Below are positions 6,035-12,506 of a DNA stretch of 13,478 nucleotides, piece after piece. The notes under the pieces are model-generated. The model ran no database searches and was not told where the DNA came from. It saw only the letters and a program-made list of their open reading frames with translations. The translations under genes were made by a program, and so were the position numbers. Every line of letters starts with the position of its first letter. The stretch's first letter is position 1. The stretch is from an uncultured Moraxellaceae bacterium (GTDB lineage Bacteria; Pseudomonadota; Gammaproteobacteria; Pseudomonadales; Moraxellaceae): contig CALFYA010000126.1 of NCBI GenBank assembly GCA_937952925.1, positions 1-13,478 on the forward strand, read 5' to 3'.

Positions 6035-6046
6035 ATGTGCTATGCG
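5972..6046 (+). promoter_or_regulatory. repeated late-promoter-like element, copy at operon 2
   Basis: CCGGAACCC at 5972-5980, a CATCAT box at 6019-6024 (38 bases later), and the ATG at 6042 (61 bases after the 9-mer). A perfect 11-base inverted repeat, CGCATAGCACA at 6000-6010 and TGTGCTATGCG at 6036-6046, has the start codon inside its right arm, so a full-length leader RNA could hide the start. No strong ribosome site is present. Confidence 0.55.
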
Positions 6047-6668
6047 CCAACGAAATCCTCTGACACCGGCTCAAATGAAGGCCGACTATGTTGCGGCCAA
6101 AGCTGCCGGTAGCCCGCTGTTGAAATGCCAAGGGATGATCGTCCCTCGTGGTTTTGAGGAAATGCGGCTGTTTATCCAAACCTGTCCTCGACCCACACTG
6201 ACCTTTAGTGAACCCGGTCAAGTGTCGATAGCCAACGGCTTGCGTATTGGTCCTGCTGGTGTGCCTGAAACCCTGTATCAAGGGCCGATCACCTGTATGG
6301 AGACTGAAAACGCGATTGCACTGGCATTTACCGAGTATGTGGCTGCCAATGGTGGGATTATTCAGTGTGACTACTATGACGGTCGCCCAGACAGTTTCAC
6401 TCGTGTCTTTGAACTGATGGACTGTGCTTTCACCTTTGAGCAATCTGACAAAGACTCGGATGGTCGCAGTGAGGTTCAGACTATTTCTGGACAGATCCAA
6501 TACCACTACTTTGGCCTGAACGCGGCAATTGGTCAGAACAACACGATTTTACCCGGTCAACGTCTAATTGAAGGTGCACAACCACTGCTTCAACGCGCTC
6601 AAAGTGCTTTGAACCTACTCAACCAAGGGGTGCAGTTGGCTGGTGGTATTGCCAACTTCTTCGGGTAA
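6042..6668 (+). CDS. tail tube-like protein, first gene of operon 2
   Basis: A 208-residue protein that may be a tail tube or tube-related (adaptor or completion) protein. The body at about 30-165 is predicted beta-rich, with GMIVPRGFEEMRLFIQTCP, LTFSEPGQVSIANG and a final strand-like VQTISGQIQYHYFG; the T4 gp19-like fold of tube, hub and adaptor proteins has this character. The last 40 residues are helical and end in a hydrophobic glycine-rich tail (LAGGIANFFG), unusual for a tube subunit and suggestive of an interaction tail. ATG 6042 lies 61 bases after CCGGAACCC and inside a stem. The next gene starts four bases after the stop. No database comparison was possible, so the family is tentative. 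Confidence 0.4.
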   Translation: MRQRNPLTPAQMKADYVAAKAAGSPLLKCQGMIVPRGFEEMRLFIQTCPRPTLTFSEPGQVSIANGLRIGPAGVPETLYQGPITCMETENAIALAFTEYVAANGGIIQCDYYDGRPDSFTRVFELMDCAFTFEQSDKDSDGRSEVQTISGQIQYHYFGLNAAIGQNNTILPGQRLIEGAQPLLQRAQSALNLLNQGVQLAGGIANFFG

Positions 6669-6672
6669 TCAC

Positions 6673-7113
6673 ATGGTGACCACCTTACACCCACTCACCG
6701 ATGATTACCCACATGCGGATGTGGGTACCATTGGTGATGTCGCCCAGACATTGCACTTTGAATTACAGCAAATCGGCTATTCGCTGCTGCTCGATGATGT
6801 GATTGATGTGTTGATCGCTGCTGCAACCAGCTATGCGGCTCATACAGCATTTGAGGTGCAGACCACGGCAACCGCACCGATCACATTAGACCGATACCTA
6901 CCCATCACTGCAATGGAGTGGGAGCTGATGCAGCCATTGTGTCGGGCGCATTGTGCTGTGCTGCAAGCTCGGCGCATGGATGGCACAGCCAGCCTTAATG
7001 GTATGCCGTTTGGCCTGTCTGTCAGTGAGGCGGAGGGGGCTTATAGCCAAGAGCAAAATGAGTTTGCTAAAGCGGTGTTTTGCGCTGCGCCCTTCACACT
7101 GGAACTGGATTGA
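6673..7113 (+). CDS. small phage protein, possible neck or completion protein
   Basis: A 146-residue mainly helical protein. The stretch LDRYLPITAMEWELMQPLCR at about 76-95 is reminiscent of small head-completion or neck proteins, which often carry an 'L.RfLPlt..Ew..' motif before a helix. The N-terminal part includes DVAQTLHFELQQIGYSLLLD, and the end includes QEQNEFAKAVF. ATG 6673 was preferred over an upstream in-frame ATG at 6643 that overlaps the previous gene by 26 bases. The stop shares bases with the next start (TGATG). The role is inferred from position between tube-like and hub-like genes and is weakly supported. Confidence 0.4.
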   Translation: MVTTLHPLTDDYPHADVGTIGDVAQTLHFELQQIGYSLLLDDVIDVLIAAATSYAAHTAFEVQTTATAPITLDRYLPITAMEWELMQPLCRAHCAVLQARRMDGTASLNGMPFGLSVSEAEGAYSQEQNEFAKAVFCAAPFTLELD

Positions 7114-8009
7114 TGCTGATAGTCATCGAGGCAACAGGGCAGATCATCTCAGCCGCCCAGATCATTGCTGCGACACTGCGAACGGATATGGTGCCTGTCC
7201 CTGTCAGCCTTGAGCTATCTGTACAGTCTACTCCTGAACTGGATGCAGCGATTACCTTGGGGGCTACTTTGCTGGTTGGTGATCCTGCAATTGCCGTCAC
7301 CATCGTCAAGGTATTGCCCATCACCACCCAATCCATCAAAGAAGGTCGTAAGGTCGGTGGGATTTCGTGTACAGCCGTGCTATTTGGCTGCCAGCGCATG
7401 ATCGAACCCACCAATCGCGCTATTATTCTCAGTAATACGTCTTTTGCTGAGATTTTTCGGGCATGTGGTTGTCGTTTGGCTGTTGAGCTGGACTTGCCCG
7501 TCTCGTCATTTGTGTGTTTGCGCGGACAGATCCCCACCACCCTGATCGCCAAAGCCTTACAGCAAGAATCCGCTGTGATGTTTTTACGGCAAGGCCGCTT
7601 GGTGTTTTGGCGAGTCAGTGAGCTGCTGAAAGAGCCGCCTTTACTGCGTTATGACCCTAGTGCCGTCCAATGGGAGGACAATCCTGTTGTATTGGCCAAA
7701 TCCAAAATCTCATTTTTCTCAGTTGCCCTCGATGGCAGCACCATTGAACGGCCAACGCCGACTGCCTCACGCCCCGTGTCGTATTACCCCAAGCTGTCCG
7801 AGCGTCAATTGATGAATCTGGAAAAGGTGTTGATTCGCCGTGGCACGATGCTACGCCCGATGGATCAACGCCTAAATGCTGGTGTGGTACTGCACATTGA
7901 GGATCAAGTGTATGTGGTACTGACCGCAGCACATCACTTTGCATCAGGTGCCTTAGGCGGAGCATCGGCCATGGCCACAAAAATTTGGTTCGCAAATCTG
8001 GAGAAATAA
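7113..8009 (+). CDS. tail hub candidate (gpD/gp27-like)
   Basis: A 298-residue protein in the place where contractile phages carry the hub that links the tube to the spike. The N-terminal half is beta-rich (MLIVIEATGQIISAAQIIAA, PVPVSLELSVQSTPELDAAI) and the middle has LVGDPAIAVTIVKVLPITT. The segment at about 125-175 includes SFAEIFRACGCRLAVEL and ALQQESAVMFLRQGRLVFWR, resembling the 'a..l....g.....r.g..v' core of late-control-D-type hubs. The C-terminal 60 residues look like a small barrel domain (GTMLRPMDQRLNAGVVLHIE). Start ATG 7113 overlaps the upstream stop. Its order, two genes before the spike gene, supports the call. Confidence 0.45.
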   Translation: MLIVIEATGQIISAAQIIAATLRTDMVPVPVSLELSVQSTPELDAAITLGATLLVGDPAIAVTIVKVLPITTQSIKEGRKVGGISCTAVLFGCQRMIEPTNRAIILSNTSFAEIFRACGCRLAVELDLPVSSFVCLRGQIPTTLIAKALQQESAVMFLRQGRLVFWRVSELLKEPPLLRYDPSAVQWEDNPVVLAKSKISFFSVALDGSTIERPTPTASRPVSYYPKLSERQLMNLEKVLIRRGTMLRPMDQRLNAGVVLHIEDQVYVVLTAAHHFASGALGGASAMATKIWFANLEK

Positions 8010-8012
8010 GCC

Positions 8013-8690
8013 ATGACGTTAATCACAACCCAATTGGGTGATGCTGTTGGCGTGCAATACGCCGGTGTACGTGACCTTTCTGAAGTCAGTAGCTCCCCAC
8101 GTCTTACCGTTGGCGTGATGGTGGGTAAATTCAAGCGCGGCAAGTTTTACCAGCCGTTTGAGGTCACGTCACAAAGCCTTCGGGCGCGTTTGGGCTACCA
8201 GCCCAACAATCTGGACTATATGGCCGTACAAGATGCGCTTGATGCTGGGATGCCGAGCCTGTGGGTGATGCGTGTACCAGATGTTTCAGGCATTGGGCTT
8301 GATTGTGCTCCAACGACCCTATCATTCCCTCCCACGACCATTCCAAATGCAGAATTTCGTATTTATTACAGTGTGGATGATGGTCCTGTGGAGTTCTGGG
8401 AATATAACCTTGAAGTCTTTGATATGGATTATTTGTTTGAAAGATTCTTTGAAACCCTTGATTTTGTCGTGGGTGGCGGCGGCGGCTTGGGACACTTCCA
8501 ATTTATCTCACAATTTACACCATCACAGATTTCTGGAGCTGGGGCTTCCTCTGTCGAAGAATTGAACCCTCGCACCCTCACGCTGCACTTGGCACCACCA
8601 GAAAACACGGCAGTTGATGTGATTGAGCTGGTGTTCGGCACGTCGGTCTCTGTGCACTCTTGTGCAGTCGTGAATTTTCTAGGGATCTAA
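8013..8690 (+). CDS. short sheath-like protein
   Basis: A 225-residue protein whose first 90 residues resemble the N-terminal region of contractile tail sheath proteins: LTVGVMVGKFKRGKFYQPFE, then VTSQSLRARLGY and AVQDALDAGMPSLWVMRVPD, which parallels the family's 'g.fkrGp...p..vtS...f...fG......Av..ff..Gg...vvRV'. Full sheath proteins are usually 350 residues or longer and end in a polymerisation domain with exchanged strands; here the frame stops at 225 after a glycine-rich loop (VVGGGGGLGH) and beta strands. It could be a minimal sheath-related baseplate or hub adaptor rather than the main sheath. GGAGAAA lies upstream of ATG 8013; the gene sits three bases after the hub candidate. Confidence 0.45.
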   Translation: MTLITTQLGDAVGVQYAGVRDLSEVSSSPRLTVGVMVGKFKRGKFYQPFEVTSQSLRARLGYQPNNLDYMAVQDALDAGMPSLWVMRVPDVSGIGLDCAPTTLSFPPTTIPNAEFRIYYSVDDGPVEFWEYNLEVFDMDYLFERFFETLDFVVGGGGGLGHFQFISQFTPSQISGAGASSVEELNPRTLTLHLAPPENTAVDVIELVFGTSVSVHSCAVVNFLGI

Positions 8691-8691
8691 C

Positions 8692-9225
8692 ATGTTGCTG
8701 TACGGCTACTACCCTGCAACCATCCTCAGCTATAACGCTGAGGAGCGTACTGCACAGATCAGCATACCAGGTATGACTGATGGAGCGGAGGATGGGCTGA
8801 CTGCTGAATTTGCCTATCCTGTGGGGGAGGATGACCGCGATACCGAGCGTTTGGTCAAGTTTGGGGCAGAGGTGTGGATCTTCTTTGAGATGGGGCAAGC
8901 AAATGCCCCTATCATCGCGTTCTACCGTGGCCATCAAGTCGGGGCGGTGGTCGATGTGCGGCGCATTCGGCAAAAGAACATCGAAATCTTGGCAACTCAG
9001 CAAGTATTGCTTGAGGCTCCTGTGTTTCGCATCAAAGGGCGACTAATTCTTGAAGGCGATTTTGAGCAAACTGGCAACTTTGAGCAAACAGGTGATTTCA
9101 CTTCGACCGGCACCGTGACAGGGCAAACCGATGTGGTGGCTGGTAGTGTCAGTGGCAAGTCACATGAACATGGAGGCGTAATGCCAGGTAACAGTCAAAC
9201 AAACCCTCCAACACCCTCTACTTAA
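8692..9225 (+). CDS. baseplate spike protein (gpV/gp45-like)
   Basis: A 177-residue trimeric membrane-piercing spike. The first 90 residues have the OB-fold start typical of the family (YYPATILSYNAEERTAQISI, PGMTDGAEDG), then a beta region leading to a triple-stranded helix made of short repeats (EGDFEQTG, NFEQTG, DFTSTG, TVTGQTDVVAG). The tip carries SHEHGGVMPG at about 157-166: an H-x-H pair like the one that binds a metal ion at the apex of P2 gpV and phi92 spikes. A short polar tail (NSQTNPPTPST) follows. ATG 8692 directly follows the previous stop. It is the last gene of operon 2 and is followed after eight bases by the next CCGGAACCC element. Confidence 0.82.
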   Translation: MLLYGYYPATILSYNAEERTAQISIPGMTDGAEDGLTAEFAYPVGEDDRDTERLVKFGAEVWIFFEMGQANAPIIAFYRGHQVGAVVDVRRIRQKNIEILATQQVLLEAPVFRIKGRLILEGDFEQTGNFEQTGDFTSTGTVTGQTDVVAGSVSGKSHEHGGVMPGNSQTNPPTPST

Positions 9226-9232
9226 TCAAATA

Positions 9233-9302
9233 CCGGAACCCAGCAAAACCCTCAGCCATTCGCTAACACAATGCCCATATTACCAATATGGGCGTTTTAT
9301 CT
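9233..9302 (+). promoter_or_regulatory. repeated late-promoter-like element, copy at operon 3
   Basis: CCGGAACCC at 9233-9241, CATATT at 9276-9281 (34 bases later) and ATG 9303, 61 bases after the 9-mer. A hairpin, GCCCATATT (9273-9281) with AATATGGGC (9285-9293), overlaps the box and is followed by GTTTTAT, so it may also end operon 2 as an intrinsic terminator. Confidence 0.55.
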
Positions 9303-10943
9303 ATGAATACAGGCATTGGAGGATGGCTGTTTGATCGGCTTTCAGCAAGTCGTCATTCGACAGCACCCGCACTTCAACACGTCAACGCGATGGCGAATGT
9401 TGATCCCAATCTTGAGATGATGGATCCCTTCACCCTTGGTCTGGATGAAACCGAGAACGATAAAAAACGCACCCGTCGTGAGATCTACACCACTTGGATG
9501 ATGATGTCGAAAGACCCATCCATCGGTGAAGCGATTGGCTTGCACTGTACCGCTGCATTGGGTGGACACGAGGCCAAAGGCGAGATGGTGTTTATGACAC
9601 CAATTAAGGCGATTCGGGGTAAAGGTCGGCGTGCCGGTGAACTGCGTAGACGGGTTGAAGATCAGTCACGTCGATTAAGCCCGATGTTTAACGCGATTGC
9701 CGAGAAAGTTTGTACGGAAGCACAGATTTATGGCGACGCTTACGTCAGGATGCTGACCGAAGAAGGGCAGGGCGTTGTTGCGTTACTGGCGAACGAATAC
9801 ACCCATCCAGCACTCATTCGCACCTATGAGCAGGGCGACATTACCGTTGGCTACCGGTGCCAAGATTATAAGCGGTGGGATCGCACGCTGGTCACGCTCA
9901 ATACCATGCAAATGGCACGCATGAAGATGCCGCGTATTCACCATATCCCACAAATCGAAGTCGCAACGCCTTTAGAGCAACAGATCTTACTGTCCAAAAA
10001 CCGACGCCAAGATATGCCGATTGTACAGTCACCAGTTGGTGGCTCATTTTTATCGCTGATCGAACAATCTTGGAAGGATGTCAACCTCACGTTGGCCGCG
10101 ATGAACAGCCAGCAGATCGCTGATGCTGTAGAGCAATGCTTTTTAACGGTCAATATGGCTGGTATGCCAGCTGCACAGCAGAAGAAATACAAAGCTGGTT
10201 TGGTGGCAACACTCAAAAAACACCGTGAATTTGTGCGTAAAGCATTAACCGGTGGCGAAGCCTTGTGGACAAAAGAGTTTCACGTTTTGCCCGTGTTTGA
10301 TGATAAGCAGGTACTCAACCCTCTGGGGGATCTGTCGCGCCGCTCAACACCCATCAACATCGACACATTTATGATCAATGTCCGTCGCATGATGGGGGGC
10401 ATGGGCGTCGATGTGTCCATGGTGGGCTGGGCAGATATGTTGGCTGGAGGCTTGGGGGATGGGGCGGCATTTCATACCTCAGCTCAAATGCAACGTCGCT
10501 CTGTACCCATCCGCCGTAGTTTGACTGAGATGTTCAATCATATCTGTATGATCGATTGGGGCTTTCGTTACAGTGAATACTTTCAGCCACAGGATTATCC
10601 GTGGCAGTTTGAATACTACTCCGACCTCTCAGCAGCTTCGTCTGAAGCGATCAATAACCGGATGAATCGCGCCAACTCCATGGCGCTGTCAGCCCAGTCA
10701 GTTGCAGCCATCAAGGAGCTTAGTCTTAAAGACAAAAAAGCCATCATGATCTTTTTGGAAAACATTGGTGGTTGGGACATGGACGAAGCAGAGATTATGG
10801 CGGATGCCTTACTCCACTCTATGCAATCCGACCCTGAAGGCATGGGTGGTGGGCAAGAGGATGGATTTGGTCTACCAGCTGATCCACAGGATGGTGAGGA
10901 TGGTGCGCCAGCTGTAGGGGATGATAATGCGCAGTTTGAGTGA
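9303..10943 (+). CDS. portal-like protein
   Basis: A 546-residue protein, a likely portal subunit, which forms the dodecameric ring through which DNA enters the head. Supporting signs are the early segment SKDPSIGEAIGLHCTAALGG, a common portal motif of helix followed by a small-residue turn, a central region with AEKVCTEAQIYGDAYVRM (portals have '...v..d.l.yGdaf.ei'), long helices at about 250-420 and an acidic, glycine- and proline-rich C-terminus (DPQDGEDGAPAVGDDNAQFE). The length is typical. The start ATG 9303 follows the 61-base rule; an alternative ATG at 9288 would lie inside the leader hairpin and add five residues. No strong ribosome site is visible. It overlaps the next gene by 23 bases. 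Confidence 0.68.
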   Translation: MNTGIGGWLFDRLSASRHSTAPALQHVNAMANVDPNLEMMDPFTLGLDETENDKKRTRREIYTTWMMMSKDPSIGEAIGLHCTAALGGHEAKGEMVFMTPIKAIRGKGRRAGELRRRVEDQSRRLSPMFNAIAEKVCTEAQIYGDAYVRMLTEEGQGVVALLANEYTHPALIRTYEQGDITVGYRCQDYKRWDRTLVTLNTMQMARMKMPRIHHIPQIEVATPLEQQILLSKNRRQDMPIVQSPVGGSFLSLIEQSWKDVNLTLAAMNSQQIADAVEQCFLTVNMAGMPAAQQKKYKAGLVATLKKHREFVRKALTGGEALWTKEFHVLPVFDDKQVLNPLGDLSRRSTPINIDTFMINVRRMMGGMGVDVSMVGWADMLAGGLGDGAAFHTSAQMQRRSVPIRRSLTEMFNHICMIDWGFRYSEYFQPQDYPWQFEYYSDLSAASSEAINNRMNRANSMALSAQSVAAIKELSLKDKKAIMIFLENIGGWDMDEAEIMADALLHSMQSDPEGMGGGQEDGFGLPADPQDGEDGAPAVGDDNAQFE

Positions 10944-11586
10944 TGTCCGAGCCGAGCGAACCACGTCCTCAGTTGGGGAAACTACCATTACCGGTACTCG
11001 TGGTCGTTGGTGGGGTGGCTTGACCGCGATGGAGCTTCGGTCGATCTATAAGAGCGTACACGCGCTTGGAACCCTGAGCAAAGCGCATTACATCGTGGAT
11101 CTAGAGCCATTTGACCCCAACGGTCCTCTCAAGAATGTAGACCTTTTTCATCAACTCCCCACACAAGCCTATTATGACTTTGCCAAAGTGCTGCCGTGGC
11201 TCGCCACAGAAACAGAGTTCTCAGTACTTGATGCCCAAAATGACAGCGTGCAGATCGGTCACTTTCAACAAAACTTTATCACTGGCAACAGTGGCAATAC
11301 GGTCAACGTCACCTTTTTGGAAACAGAGGATGGGAATATCCTGACCTCGGCTCAAGCCGTCAAAAACATTATGTTTCGTGGCGATGGCACGCAAGGTCTA
11401 CCTGCCGAATACCTGATGTGGATGACCATTAGCCTAGTACGGCGAGATGATCGTGATCATGTTGCGGTGAGCAATCGGCGTTTGGTGGCTCTACAGGCAG
11501 CAAGTGTTGATTTGGCAGGGCAAAACCGTGACCCGTTGGTCGTCCCCCTGACATTTATCAAGATGTACCCGATGATTAAAGGCTAA
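10921..11586 (+). CDS. tail tube-like protein, second copy of the type
   Basis: A 221-residue protein that looks like a T4 gp19-type tail tube subunit: MRSLSDVRAERT..., then a small-domain beta-sandwich with VDLEPFDPNGPLKNVDLFHQ, IGHFQQNFITGNSGNTVNVT, a loop-strand TFLETEDGNILTSAQAV and the end RDPLVVPLTFIKMYPMIKG. The middle to end pattern (strand, acidic loop, helix, strand, long return strand) is that of tube proteins. It starts inside the end of the portal-like gene (ATG 10921, or 10927 in the same frame). The gene at 6042 might be an adaptor and this the main tube, or the reverse; sequence alone does not decide. It ends operon 3, one base before the next CCGGAACCC. Confidence 0.5.
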   Translation: MIMRSLSDVRAERTTSSVGETTITGTRGRWWGGLTAMELRSIYKSVHALGTLSKAHYIVDLEPFDPNGPLKNVDLFHQLPTQAYYDFAKVLPWLATETEFSVLDAQNDSVQIGHFQQNFITGNSGNTVNVTFLETEDGNILTSAQAVKNIMFRGDGTQGLPAEYLMWMTISLVRRDDRDHVAVSNRRLVALQAASVDLAGQNRDPLVVPLTFIKMYPMIKG

Positions 11587-11587
11587 T

Positions 11588-11664
11588 CCGGAACCCTCCA
11601 AAACCACCCTCCTACAGCCGTCACACTGGTCATATCTCAACATGGGGAAAGACCGTGGACGGCT
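11588..11664 (+). promoter_or_regulatory. repeated late-promoter-like element, copy at operon 4
   Basis: CCGGAACCC at 11588-11596, CATATC at 11631-11636 (34 bases later) and GTG start at 11655, 58 bases after the 9-mer. A bulged stem (AGCCGTC, CAC, GGTC at 11616-11631 with single extra bases; GACC, GTG, GACGGCT at 11651-11664) pairs the start codon with CAC. GGGGAAAG lies seven bases before GTG as a possible ribosome site. Confidence 0.55.
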
Positions 11665-12437
11665 TCGACAATCAATCCATTTTTATTCAAGACAACCCTG
11701 CTCACAGTGAACGCACAATGGTCACGCCTGATGCAGAAATCACGGTTTACTCAAACCTCGCATTTGGTCACATCAGTGGTGTCAGCCGTAGTCTCCCTGC
11801 ATTTATGGCCGATGGTGTGGGTGATCTTGACCTCTGGTACTTGGTCAATTTGATGCAGTCGGGCACTGAATCCAAATATGTGGATACCGTTGCTGTATTG
11901 GGTACGACCAGCTCTGATCAAGCGGTTGAGTGGGCAATGGGGCAGTACGGCAAATATCTTGGTGCAACCTACGCATACACCGCCGTCGCCAATCACAAGA
12001 TCCTCAAGCGTCTGCTTGATCGCCCATCATCCAAAGTCAGTCATCGCCCGATCACCCAACAGGACATCGACACGCTACTCAATCAAGTCACGGGTAAGCC
12101 GGTGCGCTGGGATGGGCCTGTTCTAAAGTCGCATGATTGCTCCACCGCTGACCTGTTGGTTGACATGATTCGCAATGACGATGATGGCCTATTACTGGAC
12201 GCCATTTCAGATCAGGATGTTGGTCAGTATCTGTTGGCAGGACTGGATGACGACGATGATCAGTATGATGCCCTGATTGTTGAATATGGACGCTTAGACA
12301 CCCTGACCCAACGCATGACCGCCGCCTTCGGCAAGGTGGCAAAAGACAATAAAGTGACGGTGACTGAGGTCAAACCCACCAAGCCCTTTAAGAGGGTCGG
12401 CCGGGATTCATGTGAAATCCTCAAAAAAGCCGCTTAG
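11655..12437 (+). pseudogene. operon-4 phage protein truncated by the Tn3 insertion
   Basis: About 246 residues of phage sequence followed by roughly 14 residues (VGRDSCEILKKAA) that are read from the transposon end. The phage part is helical and acidic, with DDDDDQYDALIVEYGRLD at about 208-225, and has no motif I recognise; a tail assembly chaperone-like or internal role next to a tube gene is possible but unsupported. The start is GTG 11655, chosen because it lies 58 bases after CCGGAACCC and GGGG is suitably spaced; later ATGs at residues 22 and 50 are alternatives. The gene would have continued beyond the insertion at about 12393, so the protein is both shortened and altered. Any genes that followed it in the operon are displaced or lost. 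Confidence 0.6.
12394..12437. repeat. probable terminal inverted repeat of the Tn3-family transposon
   Basis: GGGTCGGCCGGGATTCATGT opens the segment and GCCGCTTAG closes it. Tn3-family ends start with a run of G and close with a TTAG- or TTAAG-like inner edge; most are 38 bases, but some subgroups such as Tn4651 have longer ends of about 45. It lies 70 bases beyond the transposase stop, the expected distance. The matching end and the target-site duplication are outside the window, so the boundary is inferred. Confidence 0.55.
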
Positions 12438-12506
12438 CGATTTGTTCTTAAAAAGAAAATTCCTTGGCTGATGCGAAATCATCTTCGCCGACCTGCTCAC
12501 GCTTGG

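Noticed and set aside
6033..6506. 157-codon minus-strand frame over the first gene of operon 2
   Set aside because: Antisense to a plus-strand gene that fits the operon and the leader element; no ribosome site or family likeness.
7094..7552. 152-codon minus-strand frame
   Set aside because: Overlaps the hub candidate in antisense and has no context.
8578..9003. 141-codon minus-strand frame
   Set aside because: Antisense to the spike gene, which has clear family features.
1176..11596. CCGGAACCC elements as integron attC-type cassette sites
   Set aside because: No conserved GTTRRRY core pairs were seen, the units contain several genes each, and no integrase is visible; the fixed distance to start codons fits promoters or leaders better.
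1176..11596. CCGGAACCC elements as a CRISPR or other regular array
   Set aside because: Copies are kilobases apart and separated by genes.
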